Origin: Alistipes sp.
GTDB lineage: Bacteria > Bacteroidota > Bacteroidia > Bacteroidales > Rikenellaceae
Reading direction: 5' to 3'
NCBI GenBank assembly: GCA_017463615.1
Contig: JAFTOU010000002.1
Location: 1-36,940 of the forward strand
DNA length: 36,940 nucleotides
Below the pieces are notes generated by a model. It had not been told where the DNA came from, ran no database searches, and was given only the letters and a program-made list of their open reading frames with translations. The translations under genes were made by a program, and so were the position numbers. This document shows, one piece after another, positions 29,874 to 36,940 of the stretch (positions are counted from its first letter, which is position 1; every line of letters starts with the position of its first letter).

Positions 29874-32714
29874 CTATTCGGTAGTAGTTGTCGGCGGCGC
29901 AACTCGCACGCAACGCACGCGCGCCTTGGATGTACGCAACTTACTAGCAGGCTTTCTTGTAATCAAGTCCGACTTATCAAATGTTCTTGTTTGTGAACCT
30001 CCAAAAGAAGTTGAATAACTATAAGATACTGATGTCTGCGTTTTAAGTAATTCCTCCAAATTATATGATCTAATATCGTTAGTTGAGTACAGGTGTTTAA
30101 CCATATAATAGCCCTCAACCGAACTAGATTCCTCATGATAAGTAGTATCGTAAACCACTCTAGTTGCGCGAGCACGCCACACATCATCTGTATAATAATC
30201 ATAATCAGCTGAAATTCTGAACATCAAGCTTACATTGTAGTGTAAGAGATTTTTATTGTATGATGGTTGCGAGGACCAGTAGTACTGATCCTGAAAATCC
30301 TTAAATCTAGCATAGGTTTTCTTTGTTAAATTATCAGGATCCAAATAATCACTTGTTACAATATCCTCAATCTCATCCACCGCAGGTAGATACCAATTGT
30401 AGTTATCAACATCAAATGTACCATCCTGATTCTGAAATACCACCTGACCATTTGCTGTACGCTTATTTTTATTGTAGCAGTACTCTATTGCCGAACTAGG
30501 TTGTTCGGTTAGATTTAGCACATCAATAGGATCTTTCTTGGCTGCATCTGGGATATTATATCCATAGCCATTTGTAATATTGATAATCTCACTACAAAAA
30601 TCATGACCAGCATACTCGTGTAGATTGCTTTCAGTGGTCATAACGGTAGAATCATGCTTTTTAATATAGAAATCGTAGTATGAATTAAGGCTGTTGATAA
30701 AATAGTTCATAAATCCATCAATCACATCTGAAAAGAAATTATCTCCAGAATTAACAACGACAGAAAAGTGTCCATCACCGTCAGCGTTATCAGCATAAGA
30801 GAGCTGAATACCATCCAGTCCCCATTCCATACCTTCATACTCGGTAGAACCGTAGTTATCGTCGGCGTCAAAGTTGTGGAGATACTCCTCCTCGTACTCA
30901 ATATAGTAGGTGCGAGTACCGTTAGTAACCTTAAAGAGCTTGCGCTGGTTGATGGCGTAGTTTACAACTGGGAAGGCGGAGTCGGTAGTAGCAGTGAAGG
31001 TTGAGCCGGCGAGGTTACCGTATGTTACGCGGATAATACCTGCGCGTACATCGTCGCCCACCTCGGTACACTCGTCCACATATATCCAAACGCACTCGTC
31101 TGCCTCGCTGATAGGGACAACAACGCTGGTGCTCCCTGTCAATGGATAGTTAGTTGCTACTGTACCGTCAATCAAATCATTGGTAAAATAGCGGCGCTTG
31201 CCGTATGATGGGCTATTGCTATCGGTAATATAGAACGACTCTCCATTAGAGTTTTTACGGTTATTTGCTGTTTCCAGAGTACCATCGCCAAAGCTACGCT
31301 CAAGGCGCATCCAGTCTGTGGTCTCTGGGTTTACGACCTCAACCTTTACGGCGTTGATGTCGCCGACATTCCCCACTTCACTCTTGCGGATACGCAGTGG
31401 GCGCACCTCAAAGTGGGAGTCAAGCAGGGTCTCGCGACGCAGCGAGATAATAGCCGGCTGAGTACGCTCTACATTCACGCGGTGGTCAATAGCGATACCC
31501 GTAGCATTGTCCGACATATCGTTTGAGGACTGAATACCGCGGATAGTTACATAGTTGTTGTACTCGCTATTGCGCACGATATTAAAGTTTGAGTAGTTAT
31601 CCTCGCCCAGGTAGATAGTATAGTCTACATCCCAGTAGTGGTTCTGGTGGTCGCGGAATGTACCAGAGATTACGATATTGGTAGCCTTCTGTGTATCGCC
31701 CAGCAGCTTACCCTTATAGCGCTGTGCGTACTTCTTATCCTCCTCACGAATTTTGCTATAGCCCGCTACCTCTGCGCCATTTGTACCAAATGGATATTTA
31801 TACTCCTCGGCAGAGGTCGCAGGGGTCAGCAGTCGCTCTGGAAGGTAGAACGAGAAGTTGATAGTATTTGCCGCCGACGCAACCATATTACCGCTAACAG
31901 GCAGGTTGTAACCGCCGTCCAGCACCGCTGTATCGCTATTTGTCGCATTGGTAAAATCAACAGTAGAAGGGACATTGTTTATAGTATAACCCTCCATAGC
32001 AAACTGAGGCGAGTAGTTACCCTCTATCTGCTGGTCAGGGGTAACCTTGATTTGGAAGTTCACCTTGGCAAACATCGCCTTCATAGGGATAGTAAGCAGG
32101 TTCTGGGTCTTAGCCTCGTCCCATGTACCATCCTCTTTGCGCTGCGCAGTGGTAGGCGCAATAAGGTGGTTATCTGCATCGGTTGGCGAGAGGATAAATC
32201 GCTGGTCGTCCCTATCAAAGGTGGTAGAGAATGTATCACCCAGCGAGCCCATCATAGGAAAACCGTTCTCTGGGATATTGAGGTTTGTTACATCATAGTA
32301 TGCCGCCATCATATCCTCCAGCGTAGAGCCCTGACCGAAATCCTCCATACCCGGCATATTCACGAAGACATACATTACATACGGCGTGTTGTATGTATAG
32401 TTCGTACCGCGCTCAATGGTAAAGAGCAGCTCCTGCTGGTTGGCAGAGTACTGGTAGTATACGCAGTTGCCCGCAAGACCCGAGCCGTCACCATTAACTG
32501 GGAAGATAGCCAGCGCCATAGAGGTCAGCGTTGCCTCGGCCTCGTTCTTCACGCCGCGGGTAGCAACCTCCTTATCCTCAAAGCGGGTCATACGACCAAT
32601 AACGGTGACCTTATCGCCACAGCTGCCGCTAATAGTACGGTCTACATCATCAACAGTACAAGCAGTGGCTACAATCAGCGCCACAAATGCTGCAATATAT
32701 CGTGTGTATCTCAT
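29874..32714 (-). CDS. Large fimbrillin-family lipoprotein, probable fimbrial tip or adhesin
   Basis: 946 residues; signal peptide to VATAC (Cys19), Thr-Arg at 52-53. The first 400 residues resemble fimbrillin-type proteins with the DUF4906-like pattern YTIYLGEDNYSNFNIVRN followed by EYNNYVTI. The C-terminal third contains WYLPAVDEIEDIV and YYWSSQPS with RATRVVYD, a layout seen in surface adhesin or lectin-like domains. Its large size, two-part architecture and last position in the cluster fit a tip protein as in Bacteroidales type V fimbriae, rather than a stalk subunit. It follows the preceding gene by 13 bases. Confidence 0.75.
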   Translation of the reverse strand: MRYTRYIAAFVALIVATACTVDDVDRTISGSCGDKVTVIGRMTRFEDKEVATRGVKNEAEATLTSMALAIFPVNGDGSGLAGNCVYYQYSANQQELLFTIERGTNYTYNTPYVMYVFVNMPGMEDFGQGSTLEDMMAAYYDVTNLNIPENGFPMMGSLGDTFSTTFDRDDQRFILSPTDADNHLIAPTTAQRKEDGTWDEAKTQNLLTIPMKAMFAKVNFQIKVTPDQQIEGNYSPQFAMEGYTINNVPSTVDFTNATNSDTAVLDGGYNLPVSGNMVASAANTINFSFYLPERLLTPATSAEEYKYPFGTNGAEVAGYSKIREEDKKYAQRYKGKLLGDTQKATNIVISGTFRDHQNHYWDVDYTIYLGEDNYSNFNIVRNSEYNNYVTIRGIQSSNDMSDNATGIAIDHRVNVERTQPAIISLRRETLLDSHFEVRPLRIRKSEVGNVGDINAVKVEVVNPETTDWMRLERSFGDGTLETANNRKNSNGESFYITDSNSPSYGKRRYFTNDLIDGTVATNYPLTGSTSVVVPISEADECVWIYVDECTEVGDDVRAGIIRVTYGNLAGSTFTATTDSAFPVVNYAINQRKLFKVTNGTRTYYIEYEEEYLHNFDADDNYGSTEYEGMEWGLDGIQLSYADNADGDGHFSVVVNSGDNFFSDVIDGFMNYFINSLNSYYDFYIKKHDSTVMTTESNLHEYAGHDFCSEIINITNGYGYNIPDAAKKDPIDVLNLTEQPSSAIEYCYNKNKRTANGQVVFQNQDGTFDVDNYNWYLPAVDEIEDIVTSDYLDPDNLTKKTYARFKDFQDQYYWSSQPSYNKNLLHYNVSLMFRISADYDYYTDDVWRARATRVVYDTTYHEESSSVEGYYMVKHLYSTNDIRSYNLEELLKTQTSVSYSYSTSFGGSQTRTFDKSDLITRKPASKLRTSKARVRCVRVAPPTTTTE

Positions 32715-32727
32715 ATCTTAATACTTT

Positions 32728-33918
32728 TTACTCAAATTCGTAATCAACATCCTTCTTTGTATCCCACTCGTCCGCAGCAACGATATTTACCGATACAGCA
32801 TCCGAGGTAAAGGTCAGCTCAATATAGTAACGACGACCCTCAATCAACTTTTTGTCAAAGTCAATATCCAACGCTGGTGTGAATGTGTAGTATGTCAACG
32901 CATTTGGTTCGGTTGGCAACTCGGTCCAAGTGTAGTAGGTCTCGTTATTCTCACCGAAATTGATTCGCTGATAGAGAGTTTTGCCGTCATCGTCCACATA
33001 CTTCTTGCGGTAGTACAAAGTAACCACGCCACTAAGCAACTCCTCCTGCGGGATAAACATCAGCGACGAGGCATTCTCGCCCGTAGCATGGGTTACAAGG
33101 CGGATAGCGCGGTCAGAGGCTGTATTTGGCATGACATCAAATGTGTCTGGCGCCCATTCAGACGCACCTACTATCTCGTAGTTAAGGCTCGCCTTTGTCT
33201 GCGCATTTGGATACTCTGTAGGCTTTGTATGGTCAAGATATATCTTTGCTACCGTGTTTACAATATTCGTCACAGAGACATAAAGTCCAGTAATCTCAAT
33301 AGTTACAAGTTTATCATCTGTAGATGTGTCGTTGTCGTGGTCCAGAGTGTAGTAGTTACGCGCACCAACATCCACGGCGCAAAGGCGGTGGCGGAAGTGC
33401 ATCTGTACCGAAGCCGAAGATGCCACGCCCGTATCAATATAGTCAGCGGTCATAACATCAATATGAACTCGCGGATCAGCATCCTGCGGGAAGGTGTACA
33501 CAATATACGGCTCGCCCTCCTTTACTGTACCATTGTCAAAAAGTGTGATATTTGTGCTATTTGACGGGTAGTAGCCAAAGAATGAGTACTTATTACCCGA
33601 CCACTGCTGGATAGTCTCATAAGTGTAGATGCCCGCATTATAAGTTACCAACTCAGGGGTAGTGTCAAACACATTTGGCGTAGCCAGTACCTTTGCGGTC
33701 TCCCAGTCACCACGATACTGGTAGCCCAGCACATTGAAGTTATCCTCCAGCACATTACCCTCTACAAGCGCACCGCGAGTATAGACATCCGACTCAAAGT
33801 GGATATACTTCTTGTTTGGGTCAAGCTGAATATCACCACCTGTAAACTGGTTATCCTTGTCGCAACTTACAGCCGCTGCAACAAACATAATTGCTAATAT
33901 TTTGCTAAAAATCTTCAT
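32728..33918 (-). CDS. Fimbrillin-family lipoprotein
   Basis: 396 residues; lipobox AVSC (Cys19), Thr-Arg at 47-48. Typical fimbrillin features: WSGNKYSFFGYYPS, then MHFRHRLCAVDV where the domain's core strand pairs, SLMFIPQE and the closing strand VSVNIVAADEW. Such proteins are exported as lipoproteins, cut after Arg and joined by strand exchange. It could be an accessory or anchor subunit because it is longer than the two stalk-like proteins upstream. The start lies eight bases after the previous stop. Confidence 0.8.
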   Translation of the reverse strand: MKIFSKILAIMFVAAAVSCDKDNQFTGGDIQLDPNKKYIHFESDVYTRGALVEGNVLEDNFNVLGYQYRGDWETAKVLATPNVFDTTPELVTYNAGIYTYETIQQWSGNKYSFFGYYPSNSTNITLFDNGTVKEGEPYIVYTFPQDADPRVHIDVMTADYIDTGVASSASVQMHFRHRLCAVDVGARNYYTLDHDNDTSTDDKLVTIEITGLYVSVTNIVNTVAKIYLDHTKPTEYPNAQTKASLNYEIVGASEWAPDTFDVMPNTASDRAIRLVTHATGENASSLMFIPQEELLSGVVTLYYRKKYVDDDGKTLYQRINFGENNETYYTWTELPTEPNALTYYTFTPALDIDFDKKLIEGRRYYIELTFTSDAVSVNIVAADEWDTKKDVDYEFE

Positions 33919-33926
33919 CTTTCTCG

Positions 33927-34940
33927 CTATTTAATAATAATAGTACCACCAGTCTGCGGAGCACCCCACGACTCAATTGTAGGGGCAAGGAACTTAATTT
34001 CGTTAGACTCTGCAATTGCAAGTTTGTACGCAATAGACTTGTTAGACTGCCAAAGGTCTGCAGAAGCAGGGATAAATACATCTACCGACTTCGCATCGCC
34101 ATAATCACTATCGTCTTTATTTACATCGTAGTAATACTCAACCGTTACTCGCACTGCGCTTGCTGTAATCTCTTGCGGAATTAGCAGCAGACCATCGCCA
34201 AAGACGGTAAGGGTTATACTCTTATCCTCGGCATCTAGGTCACGAAGGCGAACTGGGGTTGTGTAGCTCTTCTCAAAGTTGATATTTGTCGCATCAGTAA
34301 AGTCCCAACCTCTGTAAACGGTATCTCCATAAGGCATTGCGAAGAGAGTACCACTACCCTTGATACCTGTAACGGTGACCTTAGAGACATAGTAGTCAAA
34401 ATCGGGAGTCTTGTCAAAGTCCTGCTCAATCTTGAGGTTTACCTTGCACATCAGGTGCTCAAAGGTCAAAGGCACAGTGGTAGCATAGCCTTCTACTGTT
34501 GTGTCCGTCACATTTGTCGCCACCAACGGGTCATAATCTGCAGCCGCAGGGGTCGTCACCGCCATAGTGTAGCCGGTGTAATTAACGCCATCCTGAACAA
34601 TATCATGCTGCGTAACTGGCGAATTATCCTCGCTGTATGGCCACACGGCAAGGAAATAGAACTTGCAGTTCTCAACCCAGTAGCGGGTGTTGTCGTAGGT
34701 CCACAAGCCGCCATCCATATAAACCTTCTCGTTGGTGAGAATTGCCGCCGAGTTGTTCGCTGTGCTGCTCGTAGTCGCCCACACGCCGAAGCCGTTCGTT
34801 TGGAGGTCGGTCAGGCCTGCGCGGGTGGCAACATTATTAAAGCTAATTGCGGTGGGGGTGAGGTCGTTTTCCGAGACCACATCCTCCCGATTACACGCGA
34901 AGAGCCCCAAAAGCGCCGCCGCAATAAAAATTCTCTTCAT
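33927..34940 (-). CDS. Fimbrillin-family lipoprotein
   Basis: 337 residues; lipobox LFAC (Cys16), Thr-Arg at 39-40 (NNVATRAGL). NGFGVWATTSS, YWVENCKFYFLAVWP, LTFEHLMCKVNLKIEQ, LLLIPQEI and the closing EIKFLAPTIESW correspond to the Mfa1-like fimbrillin domain (PF13149 type). It is the third gene of the cluster and is separated from the two stalk-like genes by a hairpin at 34969-34994, so it may be expressed at a lower level. Confidence 0.85.
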   Translation of the reverse strand: MKRIFIAAALLGLFACNREDVVSENDLTPTAISFNNVATRAGLTDLQTNGFGVWATTSSTANNSAAILTNEKVYMDGGLWTYDNTRYWVENCKFYFLAVWPYSEDNSPVTQHDIVQDGVNYTGYTMAVTTPAAADYDPLVATNVTDTTVEGYATTVPLTFEHLMCKVNLKIEQDFDKTPDFDYYVSKVTVTGIKGSGTLFAMPYGDTVYRGWDFTDATNINFEKSYTTPVRLRDLDAEDKSITLTVFGDGLLLIPQEITASAVRVTVEYYYDVNKDDSDYGDAKSVDVFIPASADLWQSNKSIAYKLAIAESNEIKFLAPTIESWGAPQTGGTIIIK

Positions 34941-34968
34941 AGTTTTCTCTTTTTTATGTTATTCGTGA

Positions 34969-34994
34969 CCATAAGGGCGATCAAACCCTTATGG
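34969..34994 (-). terminator. Intra-operon hairpin, possible partial terminator or processing site
   Basis: Perfect 9-bp stem CCATAAGGG / CCCTTATGG with an eight-base loop, ten bases after the stop of the second fimbrillin gene (leftward). The T run is absent, so it is more likely an mRNA-stabilising or attenuating hairpin than a full terminator. Confidence 0.6.
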
Positions 34995-35003
34995 CCTATG
35001 GGG

Positions 35004-35909
35004 TTACTGGATGGTTGTATCGTCTGCAGAAGTCCAAGTAGGGTCATTCTCTACATTGAACTTAATCTCCTCGCCAACCTTAGGTGTAACTACAAAGTTG
35101 TAGCTGTTGCCCGCAGCAAGGGTGATGTCAGCCTTTGAGTAAGCCTTAGTAGCGATCTTAGTACCGTCGCAGAGGATATCAACATTGAACGATACTGACA
35201 CAGTACCAGGGATAACAAGCAGAGCAGTACCACAGTCCTTAGATGCAGTGCTGTTATCAACAGTGATAGCATCAATAGAGTAGTTGCCAGCTGTTGTCTG
35301 AGTCCAAGCTACAGGGCTTGCGGTAACATCGCAAGTACCACCAGTAGTACCAGCGATAGTGATACCATTAACCTCAAAAGAGTAGCCCTCTGCTTCCTGC
35401 GAACCATTCTCAACAGTGAAATTAACCAACGACAAGAGGTGGTTGAAAGTGAACGCTACAAGAGGGTTGTCAGACTCAAGACCCACATATTTTGCCGACT
35501 TCGCATAAACAAGGTCGGTCTGATCTGCAGTATAAGTCACAGTCTTAGGCAACTTGTCATCACCAAGAGCAACATTATCAGCATTTGCAAGAGCTGCGAA
35601 ATAATACTCAGCGTCCTTTACCCAGTACTGCTTCTGAGAGGTACAAGTCCAAACGCTATTTGCGCCAACTGCACCTGAAACAGAGTCATCAGCATAGATA
35701 GCAACAAGACCAGCACCGCCATTCACAGTACCCCAAACCTGGAAAGAGGTAAAATCAGCTGTGCCGCTGTATGATGGGTCTGTTGCACGGGTTGCGTTCT
35801 CAACAAATACATCGCCGAAGCCGATAGCCTCGCGGTTAAGCTCCACAACCTCATTCTTTGCACAAGATGCTGCTGCAAGAGCAAGCATTGCAATAAAAAT
35901 TTTCTTCAT
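35004..35909 (-). CDS. Fimbrillin-family lipoprotein, probable structural subunit
   Basis: 301 residues; lipobox AASC (Cys16), then AKNEVVELNREAI and Thr-Arg at 40-41 (VENATRATD). The first 45 residues are almost the same as in the next gene upstream, so the pair probably arose by duplication. Other fimbrillin elements: YWVKDAEYYFAALANADN, FTFNHLLSLVNFTVENGS, LLVIPGTVS and C-terminal EIKFNVENDPTW. High use of preferred codons fits an abundant stalk subunit. It starts 14 bases after the upstream gene. Confidence 0.85.
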   Translation of the reverse strand: MKKIFIAMLALAAASCAKNEVVELNREAIGFGDVFVENATRATDPSYSGTADFTSFQVWGTVNGGAGLVAIYADDSVSGAVGANSVWTCTSQKQYWVKDAEYYFAALANADNVALGDDKLPKTVTYTADQTDLVYAKSAKYVGLESDNPLVAFTFNHLLSLVNFTVENGSQEAEGYSFEVNGITIAGTTGGTCDVTASPVAWTQTTAGNYSIDAITVDNSTASKDCGTALLVIPGTVSVSFNVDILCDGTKIATKAYSKADITLAAGNSYNFVVTPKVGEEIKFNVENDPTWTSADDTTIQ

Positions 35910-35923
35910 AGTTCAAGAATAGT

Positions 35924-36880
35924 TTACAATACAGTAACAGGTGTTGTACCAGCCCAAGCAGGATCGGTAGTAACAGTAAACTGGATAAGCTCGCCAACAG
36001 AGAGGCTAATACCGAAATTGTAGACACAGCCTTTCAAAAGGTCCTGAGAAACAGGAATAGTCTCGTTCTTAGTGCTAAGGAGAACATCCTCAGCGTCACC
36101 ATTGTCATTCCAAAGCTCTACAGTGAAAGTAACATCAAAGTCTCCAGTTGTAGGCACAAGCAACTGCTGAGTAGCATTTGTCTTACCATCTGCATCAGAC
36201 TTGCGAACATTCTCAATATTACCGAACTCTACATCCTGAGCAGTAGTGCCAGCCCAAGTACCATCATCCTTACCATCTGCGTTTGCATCTGCATAAGCGA
36301 TAGTGTAAGTACCAGTAGCAAAGTTATTAACCGTGATTTTCTTAACGCTGTAGTAGTAACCACCCTCAGTATTAGACTTTACTGTAAAGAATGCCTTTGC
36401 AAGGAGGTGCTCAAAAATGAAGTTTACCTTGTCATTCTCTGATGCCTTACCAAGATAATCAAGTTTCTGTGCATAAAGCATATCCTTGAAGTGCATATCT
36501 GTATCAGCTACAGTAGTAAGTGTCGTTGGCATACCGGTTGCAGGAGCGACAGTAGCATCAACAACAGCAGCAAAGTCATAAGTTGCACCAGCAATCCAGT
36601 ACTGCTGATTGCCAGTACAAGACCAAACATCATTACCAACCTCGCCAGTAACATTATCACCATTATAGATAGTAATAGTGCCTTTAGTACCTGTTACAGC
36701 GCCATACACATTAAAAGCCTCAAGATCCACTGCACCGTAAGTCTTGTCCTCTGCACGAGTTGAGTTCTCAACGAAGGCGTCGCCGAAGGAGATAGCCTCG
36801 CGGTTGAGCTCTACGACCTCGTTCTTGGCGCATGAGGCAAACAGAAGTGCCGCAAGTGCAAAAAATAGAGTCTTTTTCAT
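35924..36880 (-). CDS. Fimbrillin-family lipoprotein, probable structural subunit
   Basis: 318 residues; lipobox FASC (Cys17), then AKNEVVELNREAI and Thr-Arg at 41-42 (VENSTRAED). YWIAGATYDFAAVVDATV, FIFEHLLAKAFFTVKSN, QLLVPTTGDFDV and C-terminal LIQFTVTTDPAW mark the fimbrillin fold. In the family, cleavage after Arg frees an acceptor groove that is filled by a strand of the next subunit. It is the most upstream gene of the cluster in this window. No consensus promoter is visible in the 60 bases before it, so transcription may begin further right or depend on another sigma factor. Confidence 0.85.
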   Translation of the reverse strand: MKKTLFFALAALLFASCAKNEVVELNREAISFGDAFVENSTRAEDKTYGAVDLEAFNVYGAVTGTKGTITIYNGDNVTGEVGNDVWSCTGNQQYWIAGATYDFAAVVDATVAPATGMPTTLTTVADTDMHFKDMLYAQKLDYLGKASENDKVNFIFEHLLAKAFFTVKSNTEGGYYYSVKKITVNNFATGTYTIAYADANADGKDDGTWAGTTAQDVEFGNIENVRKSDADGKTNATQQLLVPTTGDFDVTFTVELWNDNGDAEDVLLSTKNETIPVSQDLLKGCVYNFGISLSVGELIQFTVTTDPAWAGTTPVTVL

Positions 36881-36921
36881 CTTTTTTATCGTTTTTTAAT
36901 TCTTTATTAGCAAATTCCCGC

Positions 36922-36940
36922 AAGTTCTTGATAAGAACTT
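36922..36940. repeat. Perfect inverted repeat upstream of the fimbrillin cluster
   Basis: AAGTTCTT-GAT-AAGAACTT, 8-bp arms, 42 bases before the first fimbrillin ATG and ending at the window edge. It could be an operator, or part of a larger structure outside the window. Confidence 0.55.

Noticed and set aside
36922-36940. Invertible promoter of the fimbrial cluster
   Set aside because: Only one short palindrome lies in the window; no second repeat, intervening promoter or recombinase gene can be seen, so inversion is not claimed.

Overview
The window looks like a chromosomal segment of a Bacteroidales bacterium, most likely Alistipes or a close relative (Rikenellaceae). The evidence is the 5' end of a 16S rRNA gene of Alistipes type at the left edge, the Bacteroidetes promoter pattern (TTTG, 19-20 bases, TAnnTTTG) before many genes, SpII lipoproteins of the fimbrillin family, and Bacteroidetes gene orders such as acpP-fabF-rnc and ftsX-DUF3098. 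The species call is an inference from sequence recognition.

Layout. 1-211: start of a leftward 16S rRNA gene with two tandem consensus promoters upstream (365-396, 502-533). 701-903: a 200-bp near-palindromic element abutting the lspA start codon. 904-1509: lspA. 1661-4530: a two-gene unit made of an unrecognised 43-codon peptide gene and a large beta-helix-repeat surface lipoprotein. 4575-5117: a repeat-rich gap. 5119-13000: an EF-G paralogue with degenerate G motifs, a secreted GH25 lysozyme, and yfhO-ftsX-DUF3098 (all leftward), then a rightward polyprenyl diphosphate synthase. 13025-14293: FHS-family sugar transporter. 14503-19044 (leftward): deoC, galE and a BspA-like leucine-rich-repeat lipoprotein. 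19156-21410: ABC exporter pair. 21688-24058 (leftward): rnc, fabF, acpP. 24289-29818 (rightward): pepE, yraN, kdtA/waaA, a lipoprotein FAD-dependent oxidoreductase and rplS. 29874-36880 (leftward): a five-gene fimbrillin cluster, probably type V-like fimbriae, running off the right edge.

How the genes fit together. Most are housekeeping: lipoprotein maturation (lspA), fatty acid synthesis (acpP, fabF), LPS inner core (waaA), sugar metabolism (galE, deoC, transporter), cell division (ftsX) and translation (rplS, EF-G paralogue). The accessory part is surface display. Seven SpII lipoproteins (the five fimbrillins, the beta-helix protein and the BspA-like protein) carry a Thr-Arg pair 24-34 residues after the lipidated Cys, where an Arg-specific protease would cut in fimbrillin maturation.

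The most unusual non-coding content is a family of composite intergenic repeats, six copies in 37 kb. They combine heptamer arrays (TTRGCYR), a short hairpin with variable arms and, in three copies, a terminator hairpin with different stems but the same loop core, GTACTAAAGCGTAC. The arrays press against start codons, stop codons and -33 boxes. These repeats and the 43-codon peptide gene are the best candidates for something undescribed.
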